Shown: positions 34,437 to 47,430, numbered from the stretch's first letter. The stretch: 64,000 nt of DNA from Thinopyrum elongatum (GCA_011799875.1 CM022298.1:261199757-261263756), one strand, 5' to 3'. A program made the numbers and translations. Notes: generated from the letters alone by a model not told the origin.

Positions 34437-35063
34437 TTATGCTGCTGTCGCCACTGCTCCGTGGCTCGATCCCTCGTCTGGGGCAGGACGAAGGCACTTC
34501 CTCATGTCAATGATCCGCCTGTACATCTCATAGCTTGTGTACGCGTCCTTGGCCGCGTACTTGACATGTTCTTCATCAGGTCTCTGCTCCCAGGCACTGT
34601 GCCAGGAAATCTTGTCCTTCTTGCTCTCATCCTTCATCTTCATGTAGTAGGGCTTGATGATGGCTGAGGCGAGGTCAACCAGGGAGTCATGCTTGTTGTT
34701 CGTGCTGCCCCAGACCGTCTAGTGGTCATGAATGTCAACAAGATTCTGGCAGGCCAAGCCTGAAATCTTGAGCGCTTTTAGATCGTTGTTGGTGTCCACC
34801 ATAGCGAAACTATAGTTGAGGCTGTTGCTAAACCTGGCGAAACACTCACAAGGCCTTGTGGCCAGGTGGTAATGGTAGACGAGGACGTCATGGTGCACGC
34901 ACAAGTGGGCGACAACAACCTTCTGATCATACCCGGCATGACCGCCTGTGATCTAGAGGTCGAAGCGGACCACTTGGTACTTGTCCTTAGCAAGCAACTG
35001 CTCCATAGTGTGGATGGAGCTCTCCACCGAGACCGGCTCGTTCGTGTACACCACCGAGAGGTC
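34437..35063 (-). pseudogene. 3'-5' exonuclease domain protein, copy 2 (3' part)
   Basis: One continuous frame with two nonsense codons. It covers KDLSVVYTN, the Exo I strand (VVRFDL followed by TAG exactly where Exo I Glu should be), the middle (HDVLVYHYHLATRPC, ACQNLVDI), a second TAG near 34720, and Exo III YAAKDAYTSYEMYRRI, which here keeps the catalytic Asp. It then ends RKCLRPAPDEG with an Ala-rich tail. The first codons lie at 54858-54893, on the far side of the Copia element that interrupted the gene. Its stops are at different sites from those of copy 1, so the two copies decayed independently. Confidence 0.82.
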
Positions 35064-35068
35064 CTTCC

Positions 35069-35531
35069 TGTTGGAGATATGCCCTAGAGGCAATCATGTA
35101 TGATGATATTTCCTATGTGTTTATGAATAAAGATAGTCCTTGGACACTATCAACGATGTGTATCAGCGAGTACGTGACTTGTTTGTGGGACTATCGATTG
35201 TATGATGACTTTCCTAAAAGGTCCCTAGTCGAAAGGGCTGTGTGGACGCGCAGCCGACTAGACTAGCATATGACACGGTCGATGGCTTGGTCTCACTAGC
35301 CATGGAGCATTGGATGCTAACCGGATAATATGGACTCGGAAGGATCTAGTCAGATTTGACATAGTCGGATCCGAGTTGAGATAGGGTCTGAGTCGGACAG
35401 ACCCAACTATGAGATGCAGCGATATGTCATCTGTGAGTCTCTAGTACAACATACGTTCTATGTCCTAAGACCTGAGCTGGAGCATGTACTCGGGATGGTG
35501 ACAGACCTGCTTTGGGCCGACCAAACGCTAC
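35069..35531 (+). repeat. Copia 5' LTR, left piece
   Basis: Begins TGTTGGAGATATGCCCTAG, matching 53433. It is interrupted after CCAAACGCTAC by the gypsy insertion and resumes at 47436. Confidence 0.93.
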
Positions 35532-38500
35532 TGTCACACCCTAGCTAGTTCAGGCATTAGAGTGTTGCATCATGTTTAAGTTTTTCCAGAAACTTGAAAT
35601 GGGGATGATAGAACCCCCAGCACCCCCTGGAAACAACTAGGGTTTACTAAAATCTTTTTCAATGAACCTGAAATGCCCTTCTAAAATGTCCATCATTTTT
35701 GTCTTGGGTTAGAACCTCTGCCAAAATTGGTTCACATTTTTCTAGGTCATCATAAGGTCATTGAATTAAATCATATGTAACCTGCATTTGGGCATTTAAA
35801 TGCTAGTAAATATTTTAAATGTCCAAATAATCCCAAACTGAAATGTTCCATGTTGGTTATACTCTATACAGTGGGCATGGGCAGTTTGGTGATTTTTGAA
35901 AGTGCCTAGGTATTTTTAGAAATGCCACAAACTTGCAGAAATTAGAAAACAGATATATAAAAAAAAGAAGAGGAAATAAACTTACCTGGCAAAGTCACCA
36001 GCCGGCCCACCTGGCGGCCCAGCACTGTGATGGCCCATGCCAGCCAGCTGCTTCGTCCCCGCCAGGCAGGCAGGGAGGTGACGCCGGCGAGCGCGAGCCC
36101 GCCACGGTGCCAGCTGCTTGCCGCTCGAGCCGCTGGACGCCTGGACGTCCTCCACGTCGTTGCCTCGACCCCCTCGACACCTCATTCTCCCCCCTGCGCC
36201 TCTCTCTCGCTCTCTCCCCACCATGGCCGACGCAGCCGCAGCCGCGCCACCGTAAAACCTGCGTCCACCATCGTCCCCGAGCCGCGCTGCCGTGTCCACG
36301 AGCTCCGTCGTCGTCCTCTCCATCGAGCAGACCGAGCCCCGAGCGCTCGTTCGCTTCAGAAGCACCGCAACAGCCCCGCCCGACCTCGCCGTCGCCAGAG
36401 ATCCCTTTCGCCGTCACCACCACAGCAGCTCGTCCCCGACCTCGCCGTCTGCTCCGTCGTGACCGCCGTGAGCTCAGCTACCTCCCCATCCTTTCCGTTC
36501 TCGCTCTCGAGCCCTGCATCGACTGCACCGAGCTCGGCCGCACCCGCCGCCGCCTCAGCATGTCGCCGTCGTGGCCACTGCCACGTTGGCTCGATTCCGA
36601 GCACGCCATCGTCTTCGCCGCACTCGCAGGAGTCCACAGAACCACTCCACGCACCTCGCCGTGCCCCCTAGCGACAAGCCCGAGCTCGCCCGAACTCCGG
36701 CAGCCGCACAGCTCGTCGCCGGCGTCGTTTCCGGCCACCCCAGCTCCACCCACTGCCACCACTCGACGCGGCTCACTCCCCGCATCACGTAGATGTGCTC
36801 CGCCGTCGTTTTGGTCGCCGGAGCACGAATCCCGCACTGCGCCGCCGTGTCTGGCCTCGCCGGCGGCTAAACGCCGGCGGGTTTGACCCCGCTGAACCAG
36901 TTTGACCCCCCTGGGTCTATGACAGGTGGGACCCGCCTGCTAATTAACTTAGGATTAGGACTAACTAAAAATTAGTTAGACTTATGACACTGACACGCGG
37001 GACCCACTGGCCAGGTTTGACCTGGACCGGCCCCGTTGACTGCTGACGTCACCCTGACGCAATGCTGACGCAATAAGTATTTTCTGGATTTATTTTAATC
37101 AGGAAATTTCAGAAAACACCAAAAACTTCAAAAATTCATAGTAATTCAACCGTAGCTCCAAATCAAACAAATTATATATGAATTTGGATCAGAAAAATCC
37201 AATCTTCCCATCTGTACTGGTTTCATGCATGTCAGAACACTTTAACCTTGCTGATTAGATGAAACAAGATAATGCACTAATATGACCTCTTATTTTGGGT
37301 TTGCATTTGAATCCTTGATTCAAATGAACTCAAACCAACCTGTTCTAAGATGCATTAGCCAAAACACACTCATTTTGCCATGTCATAGCATGCATCATAT
37401 TGTTGCATATTGCCATGTGATGATTGTGTTTCGATGTGTTCTTCGTGGTAGGTTCTGTCTCCGAGGATATCCACGAGTATCCAACTGAAGGGCAGTATTC
37501 CACTACCACTCTGTCAGGCAAGCAACCCCATTGATCATTTCGATACCAACCCATCTTCTCGCTTCTGCTCTCGTTTACTGCATTAAGACAACGCGTTTCA
37601 AACTGCTGTGTGTTGCGGTAGTTGAACCCATATCCTCTGCATGACCTGTCATTGCCACAGTAACTAGATGAAACCCACTAGTATGTGTAGGAGTTGTTTG
37701 AGCCATGTCTGTGTTTCCTACCATGCTATGCCTGCTATGCTTAGAGTTGTGTCAGGTCTGGCTCATCAGGGTGATGAACTAGAGTGAATGGTTGTGTCGG
37801 TAATGAGAGTGAAGTGTTGAACATGTTTTGGTAAAGGTATTGATGGAAGGCCATGTAGGAGTACATGGTGGGTTGTTTCATTGAGGCCGTCCTTAAGAAC
37901 TGAGATCTGTATGCGTGATTTAAGATTCAGCTACTACCACACGTTGGGCCCTGAAATATGACCCCGCTCGACTTACTGACCCCTCTCGTCCTCTGTCCAG
38001 GAGTTGCAAGTAGTTACTGGTGTTTGTAGTTGCTGGAGGCCGTGCGCAGCGCTGACCTTAGGGGTGGGCTGTGATGCGGTAGGCACGTGGCCGGTGTACC
38101 GAGTCGCCCGTTTGGTGTCTCGGGAACCCTGCACACATCGTTTGGGGCCGTTGAGGACACCCCGGCCGGATTTCCTTGCGGATGGAACCCGAATAGGCGA
38201 TAAACCTGGACTAGAGACTTGTGTGGTTAGTCAGGTCGTGGTCTACACCCACGTCGGCTTTCGCTTGAAGTCTGCCGAGCACATGTCGTGTGCAGACGCT
38301 AAGTGGTGGAAACATGTGTGACGAAGTACACCCCTGCAGGTTATAAAACTATTCGAATAGCCGCGTCCGCGGTAAAGGACTACTTGGTCGCTTATGCAGT
38401 TCATAGACAAGTTAATGGTTACTACTAAAAGACTCAAGATAAGTGTGAGTACCGCGGATGGCCCTCTCGTAGGATTACGAGGGAGGATCCACGATGGAGT

Positions 38501-39600
38501 ATTGTGATGGTGATTAGTGGACTCGTGTGCGAAAGCTAATTTCTCAAGTGGTGTCTCGTAGGATAGTGTAGCCAAGAGTCAAAGCTGGCTTGCTGCGATA
38601 ACTCCACCACCCTTCTTGAGAATGTGCATATATATTAGGATCTGTTGTAAGACTTGCTGAGTACCTTTGTATTCATGTTGCTTTAATAACTGTTGCAGAC
38701 GAGAACACCGCCCCCTCCGATGGGTTCTATGTAGATCTCGACGTTGACGAGTGACTTGCCACCCAGGTGGTGACCTGAGCTTGTGAAGGGCCTATGTAGA
38801 TAGACAGGCTTCGTCGAGCCTTCTTTCTTTCTAGTGTCTGTACTCAGACTAGTTGCTTCCGCATGTGCTTGTATGTTTGTGTGACTTGAGTGTCGGGTCG
38901 TGTGACCCCTATCTGTATGAACATGTTATGTATGGCTCCCCAGAGCCTTTTAAATAAAGTACTTTGAGTTGTAGAGTTTTGTTGTGATGCCATGTTGTAT
39001 TTACACATGTCGAGCATATTGTGTGTATGATTGAAATGCTTGGTATGTGTGGGATCCGACTATCTAGTTGTTTATCCTTGGCAGCCTCTCTTATGGGGAA
39101 ATGTAGTCTGGTGTCTCCACTGAGCCTTGGTAGTCCGCTACAGCCCGGTTTACCGGAGTCCTGCTAGCCCAGCACTGCTGCTCCGGAACACCTAGACTGG
39201 CCGGCATGTGTTTCACTTCGTTCCTGTGTCTGTCCCTTCGGGGAAATGTCACGCGGTGATATCCGGAGTCCTGCCTAGCCTGCTACAGCCCGGTTTCCCG
39301 GAGTCCTGCTAGCCCAGTGCTACAGCTCGGATTCACACGCTGCTGACCGACATGCTCGATGTTGATTCATGTATGCCTGTCCCCGTAAGTTAGCGCCGCT
39401 TTGGGTTCACGACTAGCCATGTCGGCCCGGGTTCTCTGTCATATGGATGCTAGCAACACTATCATATACGTGAGCCAAAAGGCGCAAACGGTCCCGGGCC
39501 ATGGTAAGGCGACACCCGTGGGAATACCGTGCGTGAGGCCGCAAAGTGATATGAGGTGTTACAGGCTAGATCGGTGTGACTTAGAATCGGGGTCCTGACA
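35532..39600 (+). repeat. Gypsy 5' LTR, 4069 bp
   Basis: TGTCACACCCTAGC to GGTCCTGACA. 36000-36890 is GC-rich. 36880-37060 has a cluster of TTGAC cores and TGACGTCA. An AATAAA-type signal (TTTAAATAAAG) lies near 38950. 39060-39340 contains repeated phrases such as CGGAGTCCTGC(C)TAGCC and CAGCCCGGTTT. Confidence 0.95.
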
Positions 39601-39604
39601 GCGT

Positions 39605-39617
39605 TGGCATCAGAGCC
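39605..39617 (+). promoter_or_regulatory. Gypsy primer binding site
   Basis: TGGCATCAGAGCC, four bases inside the 5' LTR, with one mismatch to the usual initiator-Met tRNA complement TGGTATCAGAGC. Confidence 0.75.
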
Positions 39618-40040
39618 GGACTGCCTGTAGGTTCGTTGAGCCAAACTGGTCGATGTCGAGTCTAGAAATGCTTTAGTTATATGTAGGGGAATTGATTGTG
39701 GGTGGGACGTAAGGCTCTTTTTACTCCTTTACCTTATGCCCTCTGATCTGAGTCATCCTTTTCTCTTTCTACGTGGATTAAGGACTAGGCTCTCTTCTCT
39801 CTATCAGGTTCACGTGTTACTAATCCTTAGTAACTTATAGGATTGTTGGTTACAAGCCTCAGTTCAGTTTCTACTATTTCTAGTATGTTGTCAGTTGAAC
39901 CAGAACCTTGATATGATGTTGTTGAGTGGCTTGCAAACTGTTGTGAATGTCTCAAATCTCTTTCTGAGCATTTACAGCCGTTATGCTGTCCGATTTCTCC
40001 TAGAAAATTCTAATGCTTTTGCCTTATTTCGTGTTTCCAG

Positions 40041-43000
40041 ATGGCCACTCGCACCCAGAATCAAGTGGTTCGTCTGACTCGGTGCCTCGATGTACCTGGT
40101 CACACGGCCATGCTGGTCCGAGTGATGATCGAGACAGGCTATCGATGGTATCCAGAGTATACCGTCGAAGAGCAGTTTCGAGACTTTAATCAAAGCCATG
40201 GAAATGAAATTCTTGTCGATAGATTGGTCTTCCTTGCATCACTGATAGCTCTCAAGTCCTCGGACATAAACATCATCTTGGGTATGGACTGGATGTCAGC
40301 CCATTATGCTAAGATTGATTGCTCTTCTAGAACTGTTCAACTCACCCATCCATCGGGCAAGACAGTCAATGTTTTGACCCGAGTGTCTAAGCGTCAACTC
40401 TACTCCCTAAATGCCAACCCTCTTACAGACCTTGAAGATATTCCGGTAGTCCGCGACTTCCCGGATGTCTTTCCAGAAGAACTGCCAGGTGTTCCACCTG
40501 ACAGGGATGTCGAGTTCGTGATAGACCTTGTTCCAGGAACCGTCCCAATCTCTAGAAGACCCTATAAGATGGCACCCCTAGAACTAGCCGAGCTTAAGAA
40601 ACAACTCGATGAGTCCTTGAAAAAGGGTTTCATCCGTCCTAGTTCTTCTCCATGGGCTTGCCCCGTCCTCTTCGTCAAGAAGAAGGATGGAACGGATCGG
40701 ATGGTTGTAGATTACCGACCTGTCAATTTGGTCACAATCAAGAACAAGTATCCGCTCCCCAGGATCAACGATCTGTATGATCAGCTCGCTGGATCCTCAG
40801 TCTTTTCCAAAATGGATTTGCGGTTGGGCTACCATCAAATCAAAATCAAGAACGGGGACATTCCTAAAACGGCCTTTGTTACTCGTTATGGCCAATACGA
40901 GTACACCGTCATGTCCTTCGGTTTAACCAATGCTCCAGCCACCTTCTCTCGGTTAATGAACTCGATCTTCATGGAGTATTTGGATAAATTCGTCGTGGTA
41001 TACCTCGATGATATACTCATCTACTCCAAGAATGAGGAAGAACATGCCGAGCATCAAAGGCTAGTATTGATGAAACTTCGAGAGCATCGTCTTTATGCCA
41101 AATTCTCCAAGTGTGAATTTTGGTTGCCAGAAGTGACCTATCTAGGCCACGTAATCTCTGGTAAGGGTATTGCTATCAATCCCGAGCGAGTTCAAGCCGT
41201 CCTTGATTGCACTCCACCTGAAACAGTCAAGCAAGTTCGGAGTTTTCTTGGCTTAGCGAGCTACTGTCGCCGCTTCGTCGAGAATTTCTCCAGGGTTGCT
41301 AAACCTCTAACTGAACTTCTCAAGAAAGATAAAAAGTTCGAGTGGACCCCACAGTGCGAGTTCAGCTTTCAGGAACTGAAAAGACGCCTGACATCTGCTC
41401 CCGTACTTGTGCCACCAGATTTTTCTAAGGACTTTGTTATCTATTGCGACGCCTCGCGACAAGGACTAGGTTGCATACTCATGCAAGATCGTCATGTGAT
41501 TGCCTACGCTTCTCGACAGTTGCGTCCACATGAGGATAATTATCCCACACATGATCTAGAGCTTGCAGCTGTGGTCCATGCACTCAAAACATGGCGACAT
41601 TACCTTCTCGGTAATCGTTGCGAAATTTACACCGATCACCAAAGTCTGAAGTACATCTTCACCCAACCGGATTTGAATCTCAGGCAAAGACGTTGGGTCG
41701 AGTTGATTACGGATTATGACGTAGGAATAACTTACACCCCGGGCAAAGCCAATGTCATGGCTGATGCGCTAAGTCGTAAATCTTATTGTAACAACTTGAT
41801 GTTACAACAAAGTCAACCACTTCTCCACGAGGAATTTCGCAAGTTTAACCTTCACATTGCTCCTCGAGGATTCTTATCCACCCTTGTGGCGAAACCTAAC
41901 CTTACGGATCAAATCATAGCTGCCCAGAAGCGTGATAAGGGCATATCCCGCATCCAGGAGAACATTGCTAGCGGAGCTGCTAAGTGTTTCTCTATGGACG
42001 ATCGAGGTGTGGTCTTCTTTGAAAACCGTCTAGTGGTTCCCAAGAAACAACAGCTACGGCAATTGATCCTTAAGGAAGCTCATGAATCCACTCTCACCAT
42101 TCATCCCGGTAGTACTAAAATGTATCAAGACCTACGCCAGAGGTTTTGGTGGACTAGGATGAAGAGAGAAATCGCTCAATACATTGCTAACTGCGACGTT
42201 TGTCGTCGTGTTAAAGCAGAGCATCAACGGCCTGCTGGCACCCTTCAACCTTTGGTTATTCCTGAATGGAAATGGGATAAAATCGGTATGGATTTCATTA
42301 CCGGGTTTCCCAGGACCAAGAGAGGGAATAATGCTATCTTCGTTGTTGTCGATCGTCTTTCCAAAGTAGCCCACTTCCTACCTGTTCGTGAGAGTATAAC
42401 CGCTAGCCAGCTAGCTGATTTGTACATCTCCCGAATAGTGTCTCTTCATGGTGTTCCATTGGAGATTAACTCAGACCGTGGAAGTCTTTTCACCTCTCGA
42501 TTTTGGGAAAGTTTCCAAAATGCTATGGGAACTCGTCTCTCCTTTAGCACCGCCTTCCACCCTCAATCAAGTGGTCAAGTAGAACGAGTCAATCAAATTC
42601 TGGAAGATATGCTCCGAGCTTCTGTCATCTCTTTCGGTATGGATTGGGAGAAATGTCTTCCATTCGCCGAATTCGCTTATAACAATAGTTATCAAGCTAG
42701 CTTGGGCAAAGCCCCTTTCGAAGTTCTCTATGGACGAAAATGCCGAACGCCTCTTAACTGGTCAGAAACCGGGGAAAGACAACTCTTTGGCCCGGATATG
42801 ATTCAGGAAGCAGAAGAGCAGGTTCGCATTATTCGTGAGAAATTGAAAACAGCCCAATCTCGTCAAAAGAGCCAATATGACCGCAAACATAAGCTCATGA
42901 CTTATGAAGTTGGCGAGAAGTCTTACCTTCGGGTTACTCCTCTGAAGGGAACCCATCGATTCGGTATCAAGGGTAAATTGGCTCCTAGTTACATTGGACC

Positions 43001-43388
43001 CTTTCCTATTCTTGCCAAACAAGGAGAAGTTGCCTACCATTTGGAACTACCTCCGCATCTCTCCAGAGTTCATGATGTCTTCCATGTTTCTCAACTCAGG
43101 CGTTGCTTCTCGGACCCTATCCGTGAAGTGGACCACGAAACGCTTGATCTCCGAGGTAATCTCACATATCAAGAATATCCCGTTCGTATCCTTGACCAAG
43201 CCGAACGTACCACTCGACGCCAGAATATCAAGTTTCTCAAGGTTCAATGGTCACACCATACCGAGAAAGAAGCTACTTGGGAAAGGGAGGATCGTCTTCG
43301 ACTTGAGTACCCCACCTTCTTCCCGGAGGATCCTAAATCTCGGGACGAGATTCTTTTGAGTGGGGGTGAGTTGTCACACCCTAGCTAG
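40041..43388 (+). CDS. Gypsy polyprotein, gag-protease deletion form with RT, RNase H, integrase and chromodomain
   Basis: One open frame of 1,115 residues. Residues 1-56 look like the start of gag. They join in frame to the end of the protease region ([18 protein letters not shown], about 75-95), so the Asp-Ser/Thr-Gly active site is absent. Reverse transcriptase follows with YLDD at about 321-324, RNase H with YCDAS near 470, and the integrase zinc domain (H...H...CDVC, about 679-717). The integrase core has Asp near 750, SDRG near 812 and Glu (QVERVNQ) near 846. A chromodomain-like segment (about 1046-1095, ending [18 protein letters not shown]) closes the protein. The stop lies 15 bases inside the 3' LTR. 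No other lesion is seen. ATG at 40041 follows TTTCCAG, a possible splice acceptor. The protein could still act on partner particles, but this copy cannot make its own. Confidence 0.93.
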   Translation: MATRTQNQVVRLTRCLDVPGHTAMLVRVMIETGYRWYPEYTVEEQFRDFNQSHGNEILVDRLVFLASLIALKSSDINIILGMDWMSAHYAKIDCSSRTVQLTHPSGKTVNVLTRVSKRQLYSLNANPLTDLEDIPVVRDFPDVFPEELPGVPPDRDVEFVIDLVPGTVPISRRPYKMAPLELAELKKQLDESLKKGFIRPSSSPWACPVLFVKKKDGTDRMVVDYRPVNLVTIKNKYPLPRINDLYDQLAGSSVFSKMDLRLGYHQIKIKNGDIPKTAFVTRYGQYEYTVMSFGLTNAPATFSRLMNSIFMEYLDKFVVVYLDDILIYSKNEEEHAEHQRLVLMKLREHRLYAKFSKCEFWLPEVTYLGHVISGKGIAINPERVQAVLDCTPPETVKQVRSFLGLASYCRRFVENFSRVAKPLTELLKKDKKFEWTPQCEFSFQELKRRLTSAPVLVPPDFSKDFVIYCDASRQGLGCILMQDRHVIAYASRQLRPHEDNYPTHDLELAAVVHALKTWRHYLLGNRCEIYTDHQSLKYIFTQPDLNLRQRRWVELITDYDVGITYTPGKANVMADALSRKSYCNNLMLQQSQPLLHEEFRKFNLHIAPRGFLSTLVAKPNLTDQIIAAQKRDKGISRIQENIASGAAKCFSMDDRGVVFFENRLVVPKKQQLRQLILKEAHESTLTIHPGSTKMYQDLRQRFWWTRMKREIAQYIANCDVCRRVKAEHQRPAGTLQPLVIPEWKWDKIGMDFITGFPRTKRGNNAIFVVVDRLSKVAHFLPVRESITASQLADLYISRIVSLHGVPLEINSDRGSLFTSRFWESFQNAMGTRLSFSTAFHPQSSGQVERVNQILEDMLRASVISFGMDWEKCLPFAEFAYNNSYQASLGKAPFEVLYGRKCRTPLNWSETGERQLFGPDMIQEAEEQVRIIREKLKTAQSRQKSQYDRKHKLMTYEVGEKSYLRVTPLKGTHRFGIKGKLAPSYIGPFPILAKQGEVAYHLELPPHLSRVHDVFHVSQLRRCFSDPIREVDHETLDLRGNLTYQEYPVRILDQAERTTRRQNIKFLKVQWSHHTEKEATWEREDRLRLEYPTFFPEDPKSRDEILLSGGELSHPS

Positions 43389-46300
43389 TTCAGGCATTAG
43401 AGTGTTGCATCATGTTTAAGTTTTTCCAGAAACTTGAAATGGGGATGATAGAACCCCCAGCACCCCCTGGAAACAACTAGGGTTTATTAAAATCCTTTTC
43501 AATGAACCTGAAATGCCCTTCTAAAATGTCCATCATTTTTGTCTTGGGTTAGAACCTCTGCCAAAATTGGTTCACATTTTTCTAGGTCATTGAATTAAAT
43601 CATATGTAACCTGCATTTGGGCATTTAAATGCTAGTAAATATTTTAAATGTCCAAATAATCCCAAACTGAAATGTTCCATGTTGGTTATACTCTATACAG
43701 TGGGCATGAGCAGTTTGGTGATTTTTGAAAGTGCCTAGGTATTTTTAGAAATGCCACAAACTTGCAGAAATTAGAAAACAGATATATAAAAAAAAGAAGA
43801 GGAAATAAACTTACCTGGCAAAGTCACCAGCCGGCCCACCTGGCGGCCCAGCACTGTGCTGGCCCATGCCAGCCAGCTGCTTCATCCCCGCCAGGCAGGC
43901 AGGGAGGTGACGCCGGCGAGCGCGAGCCCGCCACGGCGCCAGCTGCTTGCCGCTCGAGCCGCTGGACGCCTGGACGTCCTCCACGTCGTCGCCTCGACCC
44001 CCTCGACACCTCATTCTCCCCCCTGCACCTCTCTCTCGCTCTCTCCCCACCATGGCCGACGCAGCCGCAGCCGCGCCACCGTGAAACCCGCGTCCACCGT
44101 CGTCCCCGAGCCACGCTGCCGTGTCCACGAGCTCCGACGTCGTCCTCTCCATCGAGCAGACCGAGCCCCGAGCGCTCGTTCGCTTCGGAAGCACCGCAAC
44201 AGCCCCGCCCGACCTCGCCGTCGCCAGAGATCCCTTTCACCGTCACCACCGCAGCAGCTCGTCCCCGACCTCGCCGTCTGCTCCGTCGTGACCGCCGTGA
44301 GCTCAGCTACCTCCCCATCCTTTCCGTTCTCGCTCTCGAGCCCTGCATCGACTGCACCGAGCTCGGCCGCACCCGCCGCCGCCTCAGCACATCGCCGTCG
44401 TGGCCACAGCCACGTTGGCTCGATTCCGAGCACGCCATCGTCTTCGCCGCACTCGCAGGAGTCCACAGAACCACTCCACGCACCTCGCCGTGCCCCCTAG
44501 CGACAAGCCCGAGCTCGCCCGAACTCCGGCAGCCGCACAGCTCGTCGCCGGCGTCGTTTCCGGCCACCCCAGCTCCACCCACTGCCACCACTCGACGCGG
44601 CTCACTCCCCGCATCACGTAGATGTGCTCCGCCGTCGTTTTGGTCGCCGGAGCACGAATCCCGCACTGCGCCTCCGTGTCTGGCCTCGCCGGCGGCTAAA
44701 CGCCGGCGGGTTTGACCCCGCTGACCCAGTTTGACCCCCCCTGGGTCTATGACAGGTGGGACCCGCCTGCTAATTAACTTAGGATTAGGACTAACTAAAA
44801 ATTAGTTAGACTTATGACACTGACACGCGGGACCCACTGGCCAGGTTTGACCTGGACCGGCCCCGTTGACTGCTGACGTCACCCTGACGCAATGCTGACG
44901 CAATAAGTATTTTCTGGATTTATTTTAATCAGGAAATTTCAAAAAACACCAAAAACTTCAAAAATTCATAGTAATTCAACCGTAGCTCCAAATCAAACAA
45001 ATTATATATGAATTTGGATCAGAAAAATCTAATCTTCCCATCTGTACTGGTGTCATGCATGTCAGAACACTTTAACCTTGCTGATTAGATGAAACAAGAT
45101 AATGCACTAATATGACCTCTTATTTTGGGTTTGCATTTGAATCCTTGATTCAAATGAACTCAAACCAACCTGTTCTAAGATGCATTAGCCAAAACACACT
45201 CATTTTGCCATGTCATAGCATGCATCATATTGTTGCATATTGCCATGTGATGATTGTGTTTCGATGTGTTCTTCGTGGTAGGTTCTGTCTCCGAGGATAT
45301 CCATGAGTATCCAACTGAAGGGCAGTATTCCACTACCACTCTGTCAGGCAAGCAACCCCATTGATCATTTCGATACCAACCCATCTTCTCGCTTCTGCTC
45401 TCGTTTACTGCATTAAGACAACGCGTTTCAAACTGCTGTGTGTTGCGGTAGTTGAACCCATATCCTCTGCATGACCTGTCATTGCCACAGTAACTAGATG
45501 AAACCCACTAGCATGTGTAGGAGTTGTTTGAGCCATGTCTGTGTTTCCTACCATGCTATGCCTGCTATGCTTAGAGTTGTGTCAGGTCTGGCTCATCAGG
45601 GTGATGAACTAGAGTGAATGGTTGTGTCGGTAATGAGAGTGAAGTGTTGAACATGTTTTGGTAAAGGTATTGATGGAAGGCCATGTAGGAGTACATGGTG
45701 GGTTGTTTCATTGAGGCCGTCCTTAAGAACTGAGATCTGTATGCGTGATTTAAGATTCAGCTACTACCACACGTTGGGCCCTGAAATATGACCCCGCTCG
45801 ACTTACTGACCCCTCTCGTCCTCTGTCCAGGAGTTGCAAGTAGTTACTGGTGTTTGTAGTTGCTGGAGGCCGTGCGCAGCGCTGACCTTAGGGGTGGGCT
45901 GTGATGCGGTAGGCACGTGGCCGGTGTACCGAGTCGCCCGTTTGGTGTCTCGAGAACCGTGCACACATCGTTTGGGGCCGTTGAGGACACCCCGGCCGGA
46001 TTTCCTTGCGGATGGAACCCGAATAGGCGATAAACCTGGACTAGAGACTTGTGTGGTTAGTCAGGTCATGGTCTACACCCACGTCGGCTTTCGCTTGAAG
46101 TCTGCCGAGCACATGTCGTGTGCAGACGCTAAGTGGTGGAAACATGTGTGACGAAGTACACCCCTGCAGGGTATAAAACTATTCGAATAGCCGCGTCCGC
46201 GGTAAAGGACTACTTGGTCGCTTATGCAGTTCATAGACAAGTTAATGGTTACTACTAAAAGACTCAAGATAAGTGTGAGTACCGCGGATGGCCCTCTCGT

Positions 46301-47430
46301 AGGATTACGAGGGAGGATCCACGATGGAGTATTGTGATGGTGATTAGTGGACTCGTGTGCGAAAGCTAATTTCTCAAGTGGTGTCTCGTAGGATAGTGTA
46401 GCCAAGAGTCAAAGCTGGCTTGCTGCGATAACTCCACCACCCTTCTTGAGAATGTGCATATATATTAGGATCTGTTGTAAGACTTGCTGAGTACCTTTGT
46501 ACTCATGTTGCTTTAATAACTGTTGCAGACGAGAACACCGCCCCCTCCGATGGGTTCTATGTAGATCTCGACGTTGACGAGTGACTTGCCACCCAGGTGG
46601 TGACCTGAGCTTGTGAAGGGCCTATGTAGATAGACAGGCTTCGTCGAGCCTTCTTTCTTTCTAGTGTCTGTACTCAGACTAGTTGCTTCCGCATGTGCTT
46701 GTATGTTTGTGTGACTTGAGTGTCGGGTCGTGTGACCCCTATTTGTATGAACATGTTATGTATGGCTCCCCAGAGCCTTTTAAATAAAGTACTTTGAGTT
46801 GTAGAGTTTTGTTGTGATGCCATGTTGTATTTACACATGTCGAGCATATTGTGTGTATGATTGAAATGCTTGGTATGTGTGGGATCCGACTATCTAGTTG
46901 TTTATCCTTGGCAGCCTCTCTTATGGGGAAATGTAGTCTGGTGTCTCCACTGAGCCTTGGTAGTCCGCTACAGCCCGGTTTACCGGAGTCCTGCTAGCCC
47001 AGCACTGCTGCTCCGGAACACTTAGACTGGCCGGCATGTGTTTCACTTCGTTCCTGTGTCTGTCCCTTCGGGGAAATGTCACGCGGTGATATCCGGAGTC
47101 CTGCCTAGCCTGCTACAGCCCGGTTTCCCGGAGTCCTGCTAGCCCAGTGCTACAGCCCGGATTCACACGCTGCTGACCGACATGCTCGTTGTTGATTCAT
47201 GTATGCCTGTCCCCGTAAGTTAGCGCCGCTTTGGGTTCACGACTAGCCATGTCGGCCCGGGTTCTCTGTCATATGGATGCTAGCAACACTATCATATACG
47301 TGAGCCAAGAGGCGCAAACGGTCCCGGGCCATGGTAAGACGACACCCGTGGGAATACCGTGCGTGAGGCCGCAAAGTGATATGAGGTGTTACAGGCTAGA
47401 TCGGTGTGACTTAGAATCGGGGTCCTGACA
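43372..47430 (+). repeat. Gypsy 3' LTR, 4059 bp
   Basis: Preceded by the purine-rich GAGTGGGGGTGAG. Relative to the 5' LTR it lacks 11 bases near 43590 and has one extra C near 44735. It ends GGTCCTGACA, then GCTAC. Confidence 0.95.

Larger units (their letters stand above)
35532..47430 (+). mobile_element. Ty3/gypsy chromovirus (Tekay/Del-like), TSD GCTAC, gag deleted
   Basis: LTRs 35532-39600 and 43372-47430 are 4069 and 4059 bp and flanked by the perfect duplication GCTAC (35527-35531, 47431-47435). By eye they differ by roughly 37 substitutions, one 11-bp and one 1-bp indel, about 0.9 percent. At a commonly used grass rate of 1.3e-8 per site per year this would be around a third of a million years. 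The internal region is only 3.8 kb and codes for pol with a C-terminal chromodomain. Most of gag and the protease active site are missing. Confidence 0.95.

Noticed and set aside
35933..36886. 317-codon ORF in the gypsy 5' LTR, repeated at 43762-44715 in the 3' LTR
   Set aside because: It lies in a GC-rich stretch where four or more frames are open at once on both strands. The composition is Pro/Ser/Arg/Ala only, with no domain. Being in both LTRs is automatic, so it is not evidence of coding.
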